The notes below the pieces were generated by a model. It searched no databases. It saw nothing but the letters and a program-made list of their open reading frames with translations, and was not told the DNA's origin. Both the position numbers and the translations under genes were made by a program. From CBDAUN01 sp965214875 (lineage in GTDB: Bacteria > Pseudomonadota > Gammaproteobacteria > Arenicellales > JAJDZL01), in contig OZ243980.1 in NCBI GenBank assembly GCA_965214875.1, positions 1,550,001 to 1,614,000 on the forward strand: 64,000 nucleotides of DNA, written 5' to 3'. Below, one piece after another: positions 35,601 to 44,759 of the stretch (position 1 is the first letter of the stretch; each line of letters starts with the position of its first letter).

Positions 35601-35709
35601 AATCAAGTCTATATGCTATGCCGGTTGACTTTTTCTGGCCGGCAAAGCAGTTAACCACGGAATCCACCGCACTTGTTTGAAATGCCTGAACTTTGAACTT
35701 TAATTTCAT
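32638..35709 (-). CDS. res: Type III restriction enzyme, Res subunit
   Basis: 1023 residues. Superfamily 2 helicase motifs are visible: VEMETGTGKTYCYIKTAF (Walker A), ILDEPQKMEG (DEPQ-like box, Walker B), ILRYSATHR and SALREGWDNPNVFVMC (motif V/VI area). The C-terminus holds a PD-(D/E)xK nuclease core (DYNPDWA ... ETKG). Res with Mod cleaves DNA carrying unmodified head-to-head sites, using ATP. It starts 11 bases after mod. Frame looks intact, so it may be active. Confidence 0.93.
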   Translation of the reverse strand: MKLKFKVQAFQTSAVDSVVNCFAGQKKSTGIAYRLDLGTNKRLLVNGPTSQSLDLNQTGFKNEDIQLTDKQLLVNIQNIQRQQFLPTSTSLVSNAECKINLDVEMETGTGKTYCYIKTAFEMNKRYGWSKFIVIVPSIAIREGVLKSLKITSDHFFETYSKRARFFSYNSKRLHQLENFSSDAGINIMVINIQAFNATGKENRRIYDALDDFQSRKPIDVISGNYPILILDEPQKMEGEKTRTALAKFKPLMILRYSATHRTNHNRVYRLDSLDAYNQKLVKKIAARGISIRRLPGISNYLYLESIEISTKSPVARIEMEVRFGTGIKRVIKRLRRGKNLFFESNNLDQYQGFVISQINANLNTVEFTNGTILTVGDAVGDITEKTLRRLQIREALKAHFEKEQALFVQGIKVLSLFFIDAVSKYRDYSQSDFQGEYARIFEEEYELIKDEYLGQLTRDDDPYRRYLSEIPVDLTHNGYFSIDNRTNRLTDPKIKRRGESAGFSDDTAAYELILKDKERLLSFAEPVRFIFSHSALREGWDNPNVFVMCMLKHSDNTISRRQEVGRGLRISVNQNGDRMDNATTVHDVNVLTVVASESYKDFVQSLQEEISASLSDRPRKADAAYFTSQFIKTATEEVPITMRMARQIDMYLVKNNYIDEEYMITAAYHEARDSGTLAKFESELDQYEKQIFDLIDSVFRESKQLIVSDDRKPKINRLNERFKKKEFQALWSRINRKAVYRVEFDSKELIRECVQTLDSELQVPSLQFTIQRGVQENQISDSQLRSGEGFTLISASDQAHDQPIRSFATYDLLGKIAESTKLTRKTVCEILSKIQPAVFNQFRRNPEYFITESSRLINEQKATIIIQRLSYDSISETHDINIFTAGQTRHDFTSASKPLKKHIYDYAMTDSDVERKFVNELDSSNEVIVYAKLPRGFLIPTPVGDYNPDWAISFKKGAVRHIYFVAETKGNTSSMTLRNIENKKIECAGKFFEEVNRRIDQEPVKYAAVSSYSELMEIVQVAS

Positions 35710-35720
35710 AGCGAGCGTTT

Positions 35721-37709
35721 CTATATCGACTTGACTTCGGTGCTCGGGGACATCTGTCGAAAAATTTGATCGACATTTATTTTGATATCATCGGATTCAA
35801 ATCCAGTATCTCGAAACACAACACGTTGCGGTTCAAAGTGTGCAAGTTCTTTGACTAAATCTTCATTCACACCGTTATCAAAACATGCAATAAGTTCGTA
35901 GGTGGTACTGTTCACAAAGAAAACCGTTTTGCTTTGGATTTGCTTCTGCTCGATTGACAGCATTAAGTCTACACCCCAATCCAGCAATACCTGAAAAAGC
36001 AGATCTTCTGGTGTGCGGTCCAATTTGATGTTGGATCTAAATCTAATTAAATCGCTTTGATCAATTGCATCGGCAGCATAATGCACATCTTCCATATTCG
36101 ATGAATCTATTTTCAATACGCGAAAACCAACGTCTTGAAATTGAGTTTTGCTCGGTGAGTTGCTATAGGTTTTGCTTGCTGTTGCAATACGCAACTTTGT
36201 CAACTCTGATAAAAATAGAGGTTTATTTTGTTTTTTCAGTAGATTTATGCCATTTTGAATAGTTGCCCCGGAATTCGCGCCATTAGAATTCAATAGTGCT
36301 GATTCTAAATTTTCCGGTAATTGGATCAAAATGAAACTTAAAGCAATATTGTTTTTCGCGGAGCAGTTGAATACAGCTTCTGCTGTGGTTCCAGAACCGG
36401 CAAAAAAGTCCATTACGATGTCGTTTTCTTCCACGACAAAATTCAACAAATATTCAATCAATGACACTGGCTTGGGGTAGCTAAATACATCTGAGCTCAT
36501 TAACTTTCGAAGTTCAGATGAAGCGCTCTCATTTGTCCCTACATTACATGATTGTTTGTCAATAATTGGACTCATGTATTTTTCCTTGATGAAATTAGTC
36601 GGAGGTTTTTGTCCCTTCGTGCTTTTCAGAAAACGAATAGAAAAAATATCAGATTTGATTACAAAAATTGTGCCTTTATCTATCTCTTTATCCAAAGTTT
36701 CTTGAGTCCATTTGAATTCACCTATAAGCCCAAAGTCTTTGTTTGCGAAACTATTTACGATTTCCAGATCATCGACGAGTTCAACCCGATCTTTCTTTCC
36801 AGATTTTATTTCGCCATTTTCTATGAAACTAAATCGAACTTTATTTTTCGGGAATAAAAGTTTTCTAATTTTGTTTCCTCTGTTTAATAGTGGCTGATCG
36901 CCGCCGTCCTGAGATCCGCCTCGGTATTTAATTTGGTTCCTGGATTTTTCGTAGCATAGAATGTATTCGTTGGTTTTCCTAGATTTTGCAGAAAGAGCGG
37001 GTGGCGTTGACGTTTTTACCCACGAAAACAATTCGATAAAATTAAATTCTCCAAAAACTTGATCCATGATTAATTTCAGATTGGATAATTCCTCGACTCC
37101 TATTGATACAAAGATTACTCCATCATCACGCAAGAGATTTCTTGCAAGTTTCAATCTGGGATACATCATTGATAGCCAATCCGAGTGAAACCTGCCGTTG
37201 GATTCAGTGTTGGCAACGAGTCTGTTTCTTTCTTGATCGATCTGTTTTGAATCTTTCAAATATTCATTTGCTGATTCAGCGAATGAATCTCTGTAGATAA
37301 AATCATTCCCCGTGTTATATGGCGGGTCAATGTAGATAACTTTGATCTTTCCGAGGTAGGTTTCTTGAAGCAACTTCAATGCCTCTAAGTTGTCTCCTTC
37401 AATGAACAGGTTTTTCGTCTCGTTAAAATCAACGCTTTCTGATTTTTGGGGGCGTAAGGTTTTAGCGGTGGGAGAATTCGCGTTGAGTAAAGCCTGACGT
37501 TTTCCTGGCCAGTCAAGATGATAGCGTTCCTGCGAGCCTTCTACGATAGAATCTGATAGTTCCTGCCGCAATTGATCAAAGTCGACTAAAAATTTCATAT
37601 TTCCGTTTTTGCTGCAGCACTCAGTTACGCAATTAGGAAATAGTTTTTGGATTTGGGCGATGTTTTTTTGAGTCTGATTTTGGGAATGCATTTTCATCTT
37701 TTCCATCAT
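35721..37709 (-). CDS. mod: Type III DNA methyltransferase, Mod subunit
   Basis: About 662 residues. Beta-class N6-adenine methyltransferase order: DPPYNTGND (motif IV, about residue 128) comes before FAGSGTT (SAM-binding motif I, about 436). The target recognition region lies between them. ATG 37709 is chosen, with TAGG just upstream; a TTG two codons earlier is possible. No simple-sequence repeat is seen in the gene, so unlike many type III mod genes it does not look phase variable by slippage. Forms an operon with res. Confidence 0.93.
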   Translation of the reverse strand: MMEKMKMHSQNQTQKNIAQIQKLFPNCVTECCSKNGNMKFLVDFDQLRQELSDSIVEGSQERYHLDWPGKRQALLNANSPTAKTLRPQKSESVDFNETKNLFIEGDNLEALKLLQETYLGKIKVIYIDPPYNTGNDFIYRDSFAESANEYLKDSKQIDQERNRLVANTESNGRFHSDWLSMMYPRLKLARNLLRDDGVIFVSIGVEELSNLKLIMDQVFGEFNFIELFSWVKTSTPPALSAKSRKTNEYILCYEKSRNQIKYRGGSQDGGDQPLLNRGNKIRKLLFPKNKVRFSFIENGEIKSGKKDRVELVDDLEIVNSFANKDFGLIGEFKWTQETLDKEIDKGTIFVIKSDIFSIRFLKSTKGQKPPTNFIKEKYMSPIIDKQSCNVGTNESASSELRKLMSSDVFSYPKPVSLIEYLLNFVVEENDIVMDFFAGSGTTAEAVFNCSAKNNIALSFILIQLPENLESALLNSNGANSGATIQNGINLLKKQNKPLFLSELTKLRIATASKTYSNSPSKTQFQDVGFRVLKIDSSNMEDVHYAADAIDQSDLIRFRSNIKLDRTPEDLLFQVLLDWGVDLMLSIEQKQIQSKTVFFVNSTTYELIACFDNGVNEDLVKELAHFEPQRVVFRDTGFESDDIKINVDQIFRQMSPSTEVKSI

Positions 37710-37844
37710 TTCCAACCTAATTTATGAGTTATGAATAAAGCGAAAGGGAATAGATATTCAATGCGATAGCACCTTTTCATGAGATATTGCTAAAAGTAGT
37801 GCTTGGGGCATTCAAGTGGCCATCTGATTGTGAGTCTCTCCCAC

Positions 37845-38345
37845 CTCGATTCCGTCTAAAGAATTGTACACCTTCCACCAACTTGCCGAGCTTTCTGAAG
37901 CCGCTCAGTCGCCTCCGTTCGGCGCATAATCCGAGCTTGGGCAGCATGCACAGCATCCGCCGACGGCTCAGGCATCCTCTCGAGCGCCTCGTCCGATGGC
38001 GGATGGTCGAGAACGTTGACTCGGTCGGGTGGCGGTGCGGATGCTCTGCCAGCGTGCGGCCGGAAAGCCGCAGGAAACCTGCAGCTCTTCGCGATCCTCC
38101 GGCAGATTCCCGGCCGCCTTCGGCTGCTTTTCCCCGTAATGGTTGACGAAGCCCTTGAACGCTGCCTCGGCATCATCCCGGATCTTAAGTCATCCAGATC
38201 TGCTGCCGTGCCTGCTTGGCGCGGGGCTGGACGCTTTTGGGCAGGATGTTCAGGATGTGCTACCCGTCTTGTGCAGCCGATAGTGCTGGTGGCGGGCATC
38301 CGGATACGTCTGGTCCGGTGGCGACCAGAATCCCAGGGCTACATC
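37845..38345 (-). pseudogene. IS256-family transposase relic
   Basis: Across two or three frames on the minus strand the C-terminal two thirds of an IS256-type transposase can be followed: VKDVALGFWSP, the HQHYRLHKTG block (HQRCWVHK in the family), a degraded LPKSVQPRAK, HYGEKQPKAAGNL, FPAAHWQSIRT-like, and VEGVQFF at the end. At least three frameshifts or stops. The N-terminus is missing. No terminal repeats identified. Confidence 0.65.
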
Positions 38346-38537
38346 CTTGACCGGAGCGGTCGCTATAATCATGCATTCCTGTTCTTCCAGCGATTTTTTG
38401 AATATGCGCATCATGCATAATGATATGCGTACCCAGTTCTGCAGGGAGCAGGTCAAAACACGCGATATAGGCCGCACAGACTAATTACATAAAATACACC
38501 TACTCTGCTAACTATCCATAATCACCATTAGATAAAG

Positions 38538-39761
38538 ATGAGCGATAACACTCCGCACGAGCGCGTACTGTCCGGCATGCGTCCGACAGGTCCGTTGCAT
38601 TTAGGCCACTATCACGGCGTAATAAAGCCTTGGGTAGATTTGCAGCACACCCACGACTGCTACTATTTTGTGGCAGACTGGCATGCGCTTACGACCGAAT
38701 ACGGTTCTGCGACTGGCTCTGACATGAAGGACAACGTCTGGAATATGGTGATCGACTGGCTGGCCTCGGGAGTCGACCCTGAATTGGCTACGATTTTCAT
38801 TCAATCGCGTGTGCCGGAGCACGCCGAACTTTATTTGCTGCTGTCGATGATTTCGCCGCTTGGCTGGCTTGAGCGCGTGCCAAGCTTCAAGGACCAGCAA
38901 GAGCGGCTGAAAGACAAGGATTTATCCACTCACGGCTTTTTGGGTTATCCGGTTCTGCAAAGCGCAGACATTTTGATCTACCGCGCTACTGTGGTGCCAG
39001 TCGGCGAGGATCAGGTCCCGCACATTGAACTCACGCGCGAATTGGCGCGACGATTCAACCATACATTCGGTCGCGATGCGGATTTTCAGGAAAAAGCGAT
39101 GCTGGCGGTCAACAAGTTGGGCAAAAAATCTGCAAGGCGATACCTCAATCTGCGCCAGGCACACACTGAACGCGGAGATCCTGATGCCTATGCACAGGTG
39201 ATGGATTTGATCCAGGCAAGCCAGAATGTTTCGCCGGTAGAGCGAGATCGATTAATCGGCTTTTTCGATGGTGGCGGAGTCAAAATATTGCCGGAACCGG
39301 CCGCTCTGCTGACCGAGGCGTCCAAAGTGCCAGGACTTGATGGGCAGAAGATGTCAAAGTCCTATAAAAACGCGATTTATTTGCGGGATGACAAGGATCG
39401 TGTTGCTAAAGAAATTCGCTCGATGCCGACAGATCCGGCCAGAGTGCGTCGCTATGACCCTGGCAATCCTGACGTATGTCCGGTGTGGGATTTGCATAAG
39501 GTGTATTCGAAGCCCGCTACTTGTGATTGGGTTCGCGAAGGCTGTACGTCGGCTACTATCGGATGTCTTGATTGCAAGGCGCCATTGATTGACGAAGTGC
39601 TCGCAGAACAGGATGTTCACGCGCACCGAGCGCAGCAATATATAGAGGATCAGTCCTATTTGGCTCGTGTTATTGATGATGGATGTGAAAAGGCGCGAGC
39701 CGTGGCGGCCGACACGATGAGCGAGGTGCGCAAGTTCGTTGGGACCGGAGACTATCGCTGA
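38538..39761 (+). CDS. trpS: Tryptophanyl-tRNA synthetase
   Basis: 407 residues. Class I signatures PTGPLHLGHYHG (HIGH) and GQKMSKSYKN (KMSKS) are intact. It belongs to the longer TrpRS type found in pseudomonads and relatives, with a late Cys-containing insertion (CDWVREGCTSATIGCLDCK) that may bind metal. First of trpS-scpA-scpB-rluB on the same strand. Confidence 0.95.
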   Translation: MSDNTPHERVLSGMRPTGPLHLGHYHGVIKPWVDLQHTHDCYYFVADWHALTTEYGSATGSDMKDNVWNMVIDWLASGVDPELATIFIQSRVPEHAELYLLLSMISPLGWLERVPSFKDQQERLKDKDLSTHGFLGYPVLQSADILIYRATVVPVGEDQVPHIELTRELARRFNHTFGRDADFQEKAMLAVNKLGKKSARRYLNLRQAHTERGDPDAYAQVMDLIQASQNVSPVERDRLIGFFDGGGVKILPEPAALLTEASKVPGLDGQKMSKSYKNAIYLRDDKDRVAKEIRSMPTDPARVRRYDPGNPDVCPVWDLHKVYSKPATCDWVREGCTSATIGCLDCKAPLIDEVLAEQDVHAHRAQQYIEDQSYLARVIDDGCEKARAVAADTMSEVRKFVGTGDYR

Positions 39762-39764
39762 ACA

Positions 39765-40553
39765 ATGGAAATCATGATGACAGATGATGCCTCTCCGGTT
39801 GCTACGCGCTTCCCCATTCCCGAAGACCTTTACATCCCGCCTGGCGGGTTGGAAATTATCACTCAGGTGTTTGAGGGGCCGCTTGATCTGATTCTTTACT
39901 TGGTAAGGAAAAACAAGTTTGACATTCTTGACTTGCCAATTGCTCAGATTGCTGATCAATACGCTCAGTTCGTCGAACTGATGGAAATAATCCAAATTGA
40001 ACTGGCAGGCGAATACCTCGCGATGGCCGCCACTTTAGCAAAAATAAAATCTCGACTGCTGCTGCCGGCCAGTAGCGATGAGAATGCTGAAGAGGATGAT
40101 ATCGATCCGCGCTTAGAACTGGCGCAACGGCTTCAAGAATATGAGCGGATCAAGAAGCTGGCGGAATGGCTCGAACAAAGGCCCAGAGTGGGGCGCGAAA
40201 TGTTCTTGATACAGTGCGAGAGCATCAAAAAAACTTTCAAGGATGAAATTCCGCCAGTCAAGTTGGAAGATCTGGTTGCAGCATTCAAGCATATCCTTAA
40301 GTTCGCTGCGCAAGATCAGGCTATCTTGCTGGCGAGAGAGACATTTAGTGTGAAGGATCGAGTCGTGGCGATCGTCAAAGCACTCAGAAAAGCAGAAACT
40401 CGACTCAGGTTTCAGGATTTGTTCGATCCCAAGGAAGGTCGCGCGGGCATAGTCGTTTCGATGCTTGCCATCCTGGAACTGATCAACTCAAATATGGCGC
40501 ATGCCGTTCAGGTGTCGTCCGATTCGCATATTCATATCGAGTTGAACAAGTGA
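39765..40553 (+). CDS. scpA: Segregation and condensation protein A
   Basis: 262 residues. Kleisin of the Smc-ScpAB complex that compacts and separates chromosomes. FEGPLDLILYLVRKNKFDIL, IAQIADQYAQFVELM and EYLAMAATLAKIKSRLLLP are the typical N-terminal block. It starts three bases after trpS; ATG 39765 or 39774 is possible. Confidence 0.93.
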   Translation: MEIMMTDDASPVATRFPIPEDLYIPPGGLEIITQVFEGPLDLILYLVRKNKFDILDLPIAQIADQYAQFVELMEIIQIELAGEYLAMAATLAKIKSRLLLPASSDENAEEDDIDPRLELAQRLQEYERIKKLAEWLEQRPRVGREMFLIQCESIKKTFKDEIPPVKLEDLVAAFKHILKFAAQDQAILLARETFSVKDRVVAIVKALRKAETRLRFQDLFDPKEGRAGIVVSMLAILELINSNMAHAVQVSSDSHIHIELNK

Positions 40554-40624
40554 TTTCAGATCACTTATGAAATATGGTTCGATATCAAATGATGAAAAGT
40601 GGCATTCATTTTCCGGCTTGATCC

Positions 40625-41245
40625 ATGGCTCTCGAATCCAAGGAATTGAAGAACATCCTTGAAGCAGGGATTTTATCGTCTGAACTGCCGGTTACGCTTG
40701 AGCAGATGAACAGCATGTTCGAACAGCACGAGCATCCCGGCATGCGCGCGATTGAACAGGCCCTAGAGGAGCTAAAGGATGACTACGCGACTCGTGGCAT
40801 TCAGCTTAAGGAGATTGACAAAGGGTATCGGTTCCATTCCCGCGAGCAATATGCCGTCTGGCTGCAAAGGCTGTTCGCGGTTCGACCGAGACGGTATTCC
40901 AGGGCGCTGATGGAGACTCTTTCGATTATTGCATTTCGACAGCCCGTTACTCGCGGCGACATTGAAAATATCAGGGGTGTGACGGTATCTACTGAATTGA
41001 TCCGAACCCTTCTTGATAACGACTGGATTCGTAAAGCAGGGCATAAGCAGGTTCCCGGGCGACCGGCATTGTATGGGACAACAAGCACGTTTTTGGAGTA
41101 CTTCGGTCTTGAATCATTGGCTGATCTTCCAGCATTGGAAGACGAAGCGTCATTGCTCGAACAGCAATCTGACGCAGATGAGCATTCGCACGCTATCGCT
41201 CAGTCGGAGTTGTCAGCTACGAAAGAGGATGACCCGACTTTATAG
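40625..41245 (+). CDS. scpB: Segregation and condensation protein B
   Basis: 206 residues, winged-helix pair protein that joins ScpA and Smc. Visible blocks: MALESKELKNILEAGILSSE, YRFHSREQYAVWL, LSIIAFRQPVTRGDIENIRG and TTSTFLEYFGLESLADLP. It is 71 bases after scpA, in the usual order. Confidence 0.93.
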   Translation: MALESKELKNILEAGILSSELPVTLEQMNSMFEQHEHPGMRAIEQALEELKDDYATRGIQLKEIDKGYRFHSREQYAVWLQRLFAVRPRRYSRALMETLSIIAFRQPVTRGDIENIRGVTVSTELIRTLLDNDWIRKAGHKQVPGRPALYGTTSTFLEYFGLESLADLPALEDEASLLEQQSDADEHSHAIAQSELSATKEDDPTL

Positions 41246-41287
41246 CTTGGCAAACCTTCGATAGCGCTCAGTAGGTGCCGGCAAACG

Positions 41288-42055
41288 ATGAATGAGCGAA
41301 TCCACAAGTTTCTTGCACAGCGAGGCCACGGTTCGCGTCGTCAAATCGAGGCATGGCTGAAACAGGGCAAGATCACTGACAGCAACGGCATGCCGTATCC
41401 GATTGGTCACCGCATCGGCACCAAGGACCGCATCTACATTGACGGCAAGGAAGTCGCCATCAAGCCGCACGGCAACGAGGCGACCCGGGTTCTTGTCTAC
41501 CATAAGCCCGAAGGTGAAATCTGCTCCGTATCAGATCCAAGCGGGCGGCCAACGATCTATGACCGGTTGCCGAATTGCGGCACCGGCAGGAAATGGATTT
41601 CGGCTGGGAGACTGGATCTTAACACCTCAGGCTTGATGCTGTTTTCTAGCAATGGCGAACTCGTCCATGGGCTGACTCACCCAAGTCGGGAGATTGCACG
41701 AGAGTATCGATGCCGGATTTGGGGCGAGGTCAGCAAAGATGCCCTGGAACGATTGCGACGCGGTATTCGAGTCAAGTCGCAGCTCTATCGATTTGACGAA
41801 GCCGCATTCATCAATTCGGCAGGTGGCGCAAACAGCTGGTATCGGGTGATTCTCCGCCGCGGCAGAAATCGGGAAGTCAGACGCGCGTGGGAAGCGGCTG
41901 GTTGCAAGGTCAGTCGCCTGATTCGTGTGCGATATGGATCAATCGTCCTTCCGAAAGATCTTCCACCCGGACAGTGGAGGGAACTTGAAAAGCGCAAAGT
42001 GGATGTGTTGATTAAGGAGGCATTGAAGCCAGGCATTGGCACTAAAAATAAATAG
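41288..42055 (+). CDS. rluB: 23S rRNA pseudouridine synthase RluB
   Basis: 255 residues. An S4-like RNA-binding start (ERIHKFLAQRGHGSRRQIEA) is followed by the RsuA-type catalytic domain with GRLDLNTSGLMLFS (catalytic Asp) and RGRNREVRRAWEA. RluB makes pseudouridine 2605 in 23S rRNA (E. coli numbering). It follows scpB, as in many gammaproteobacteria. It converges on mupP. Confidence 0.92.
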   Translation: MNERIHKFLAQRGHGSRRQIEAWLKQGKITDSNGMPYPIGHRIGTKDRIYIDGKEVAIKPHGNEATRVLVYHKPEGEICSVSDPSGRPTIYDRLPNCGTGRKWISAGRLDLNTSGLMLFSSNGELVHGLTHPSREIAREYRCRIWGEVSKDALERLRRGIRVKSQLYRFDEAAFINSAGGANSWYRVILRRGRNREVRRAWEAAGCKVSRLIRVRYGSIVLPKDLPPGQWRELEKRKVDVLIKEALKPGIGTKNK

Positions 42056-42066
42056 TTGCACTATCG

Positions 42067-42723
42067 CTAAGGCCACAAAAATGCGCGAACTTGCGAGGTG
42101 GTATCGAAAACTTCATCGGCACCCCAGGTATTCGGATCTTCATCAGGCGGAATGTAGCCGTAGGTAACCGCGATTGAGTATGTGCCGGCTGCCTGTGCTG
42201 ACCGAATGTCCCGCTCAGCATCGCCGATCATGACCGTCGAAGTTGCCTCAATACCGGCGATTGCGCAAGCGTGCAGCACTGGCTCTGGATGAGGTTTTCG
42301 ATTTGTGAGCGTATCGCCGCCGATTACGCAAGTAGCCCCTTTTACTCCTATATCTTCCAATATGCGCACGGTCAGGCATTCGGGCTTGTTCGTTACGATC
42401 CCCCAGAGTACGCCAGTTTTTTCGCATTCCTCAAGCATCTCGGCGATTTGCGGATACAGCACAGTGCGACTAGACAAATCGCTTTCGTAAAACGACAAAA
42501 ACCGTTCGCGCAATACCTCATAGCGCGAATGGTCTGGCATCAAGCCGAATCCCAGCCGAAGCAACGCGGGCGTGCCGCCCGAGACATATGGTTTGAGCCC
42601 TTCATAGGGCAGTTCAGGCAGCGATTCTGACGCTCGAACCTGGTTTAGTGCGGCTACCATGTCGCCGCTGGTATCAGCAAACGTGCCATCGAAGTCGAAC
42701 AGTATGTATTTGAAGACGCTCAA
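42067..42723 (-). CDS. mupP: HAD phosphatase, MupP / phosphoglycolate phosphatase type
   Basis: 218 residues. HAD motifs: FDFDGTFADT (nucleophile Asp), IVTNKPE (motif II Thr) and MIGDAERDIRSAQAAG (motif IV). By fold it could be Gph, but the mtaD-ubiG-HAD order is that of pseudomonads, where this gene is MupP, the MurNAc-6-phosphate phosphatase of cell-wall recycling. Its ATG overlaps the ubiG stop by four bases. Confidence 0.82.
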   Translation of the reverse strand: MSVFKYILFDFDGTFADTSGDMVAALNQVRASESLPELPYEGLKPYVSGGTPALLRLGFGLMPDHSRYEVLRERFLSFYESDLSSRTVLYPQIAEMLEECEKTGVLWGIVTNKPECLTVRILEDIGVKGATCVIGGDTLTNRKPHPEPVLHACAIAGIEATSTVMIGDAERDIRSAQAAGTYSIAVTYGYIPPDEDPNTWGADEVFDTTSQVRAFLWP

Positions 42724-43418
42724 AGCCGCTTGCAGTGTGCGAAGTAGTTCACGTCGACATCTTTTCCCAATTGGAAGAGTCGGGTTAGAGGGTTATAGTG
42801 CAGGCCGGTCAAATCCAGCATCGTCAAGCCGGCGGCTTGACACCACCGGTTAAGTTCCGAAGGACGAACGAACATGCTGTGCTGATGCGTGCCTCTCGGA
42901 ATCATGTTCAAAACGTATTCAGCCCCCACAATGCCTAGAATAAAACTCTTCAATGTCCGGTTCAAGGTCGAAAAATATACGCTGCCGCCCGGTTCGCAAA
43001 GCCTTGCGCAAGCAGCGATTAGCGATGCCGGATGCGGCACATGCTCAATCACTTCCATGCAGACGACGATCGAAAATTCGTTTTCGCGGGTTTTGACCAG
43101 CTGTTCAGCTGTGGTCTGTAAATATTCGATCGACAGCTGCGATTGCTCAAGATGGTGCTTTGCCGCATCAATCGATTTGCCTGCATCAATTCCTGTTACT
43201 TCAGCGCCAAGCTGTGCGAGCGCTTCGGACAGGATGCCGCCTCCGCATCCGACATCGATGATTTTTCGTCCGGCGACCGGCGTGCGCTGGTCGATGTAGC
43301 CGATGCGAGTCGGCGTGATTTGATGGAGCGTGCGAAAATCTCCATCTAGATTCCACCAGCGCTGTGAATTGCCGGCAAATTTTTCAACTTCGGCAACGTC
43401 GATGTTTGAGCGGTTCAT
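42720..43418 (-). CDS. ubiG: Ubiquinone biosynthesis O-methyltransferase UbiG
   Basis: 232 residues. SAM-binding IIDVGCGGGILSEALAQLGA, preceded by the UbiG N-terminus (KFAGNSQRWWNLDGDFRTLH) and followed by SVYFSTLNRTLKSF and GTHQHSMFVRPSEL. Does both O-methylations in ubiquinone synthesis. Starts directly at the mtaD stop; translationally coupled with mupP. Confidence 0.95.
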   Translation of the reverse strand: MNRSNIDVAEVEKFAGNSQRWWNLDGDFRTLHQITPTRIGYIDQRTPVAGRKIIDVGCGGGILSEALAQLGAEVTGIDAGKSIDAAKHHLEQSQLSIEYLQTTAEQLVKTRENEFSIVVCMEVIEHVPHPASLIAACARLCEPGGSVYFSTLNRTLKSFILGIVGAEYVLNMIPRGTHQHSMFVRPSELNRWCQAAGLTMLDLTGLHYNPLTRLFQLGKDVDVNYFAHCKRL

Positions 43419-44756
43419 TTATGCGGGAGCGGCTGATGGTGTTTCTGTGCGAATGCGGTGCGCCCATTGATTAGCCGCCTCATTGCACTTGGATTCGTTG
43501 ATGGTCGTCAGTTTTCTGGTTCTCATAACACGTTTGCCGTTAATCCATACATCGGTAATCTGGTTCGAGCTTGCGCTGTATACGATTTGGCGCACTGGAT
43601 CATAAACCGGTTCGGTCCTGGCTGAATTCAGATCGATTGCCGCAATGTCGGCAAGCTTGCCTTTTTGAAGTGAGCCGATTTTTGCATCGAGACCGATGCA
43701 CTTCGCTGCATCTATGGTTGCCATGCGCAATGCTTGCGCTGCAGTTACCGCGGTAGCGTCAGAACTCACAGCCTTTGCGAGCAGTGCCGCAAAACGCATC
43801 TCTTCCAGCATGTCTAGCGTGTTATTGCTCGCCGCGCCGTCGGTGCCGACGCCTACTGTGATACCTGCCGCGATCAGATCATTTACTCGGCAAAGACCAC
43901 TTGCCAGCTTCATATTGGACTTGGGACAGTGTGATATCTTTGCCCCTTTTGAAGCAAGGAGTTCAATTTCGCGATCGGCCAGCTGGGTCGCGTGAACCGC
44001 AAGCAGTCTCGAGTTGATTAAACCAAGCTCATCGAGTCGATCAATTGGCCTTCGTCCATGCTGATCCAATGAAGATTCGATTTCTTCCGCGGTTTCATGA
44101 ACATGGATATGCATGCCGATGTCCAGTTCGTCTGCCAAAGTCGCAATTTTGCGAAAAGTCTCATCGGCAACTGTGTATGGCGCATGTGGAGCCATCATTG
44201 TCGAGACAAGGTTCATTGATTGAGCATCTTGATGGACTGCTTTCCCTTTTTTCAAGTATTCGTCGGGTTCCGAAGCCCATGCGGTCGGAAACTCGATTGC
44301 AATCAATCCGACACAAGCTCGCATGGAAACCTCTTCGGCGACCGTTGCGACCGTTTCCGGAAAGAAATACATGTCGTTCATGCATGTGGTGCCGGATTTG
44401 ATCATTTCGGCGAAGGCGAGCCTTGTGCCGTCAGCCACAAACTGTGAACTTGCCCATTTGCTCTCTGCCGGCCAAATATGGTCGTGTAGCCATACCTGCA
44501 AAGGGTGATCGTCGGCTAGTCCGCGAAGCAGCGACATTGCCGCATGGGTGTGCGTATTCACGAATCCGGGTATCAGCGCATGTGTCGGCAGCAAAACCTT
44601 TATCGCCGAAGCGTACCGCTTCCGCGCCACATCAGTAGGGAGAATATGCTTTATGGCATTGCCGTCAATGACCAAAGTGTAGTCCTCGTAGACGGCATTC
44701 GACTCATCTACAGTCGCGACCCATCGCGCTTCAATAGCAACTAATTCGTTATTCAT
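43419..44756 (-). CDS. mtaD: 5-methylthioadenosine / S-adenosylhomocysteine deaminase (amidohydrolase)
   Basis: 445 residues. TRZ/ATZ amidohydrolase with metal ligands in FVNTHTHAAMSLLRGLADD, MHIHVHETAEE, a His in LLAVHATQL and Asp in VGTDGAASNNTLD. The N-terminal and C-terminal beta-sandwich strands are present. In pseudomonads the equivalent gene (before ubiG and mupP) deaminates methylthioadenosine. First of the three-gene operon. Confidence 0.88.
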   Translation of the reverse strand: MNNELVAIEARWVATVDESNAVYEDYTLVIDGNAIKHILPTDVARKRYASAIKVLLPTHALIPGFVNTHTHAAMSLLRGLADDHPLQVWLHDHIWPAESKWASSQFVADGTRLAFAEMIKSGTTCMNDMYFFPETVATVAEEVSMRACVGLIAIEFPTAWASEPDEYLKKGKAVHQDAQSMNLVSTMMAPHAPYTVADETFRKIATLADELDIGMHIHVHETAEEIESSLDQHGRRPIDRLDELGLINSRLLAVHATQLADREIELLASKGAKISHCPKSNMKLASGLCRVNDLIAAGITVGVGTDGAASNNTLDMLEEMRFAALLAKAVSSDATAVTAAQALRMATIDAAKCIGLDAKIGSLQKGKLADIAAIDLNSARTEPVYDPVRQIVYSASSNQITDVWINGKRVMRTRKLTTINESKCNEAANQWAHRIRTETPSAAPA

Positions 44757-44759
44757 AGG

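Noticed and set aside
35721..37709. Phase-variable type III mod gene
   Set aside because: Searched for simple-sequence repeats or long homopolymers in the gene; only short A/T runs were seen.
37787..38420. Open frames of 119-147 codons in the gap before trpS
   Set aside because: The stretch is a frameshifted IS256 transposase on the minus strand; the frames are pieces or shadows of it.
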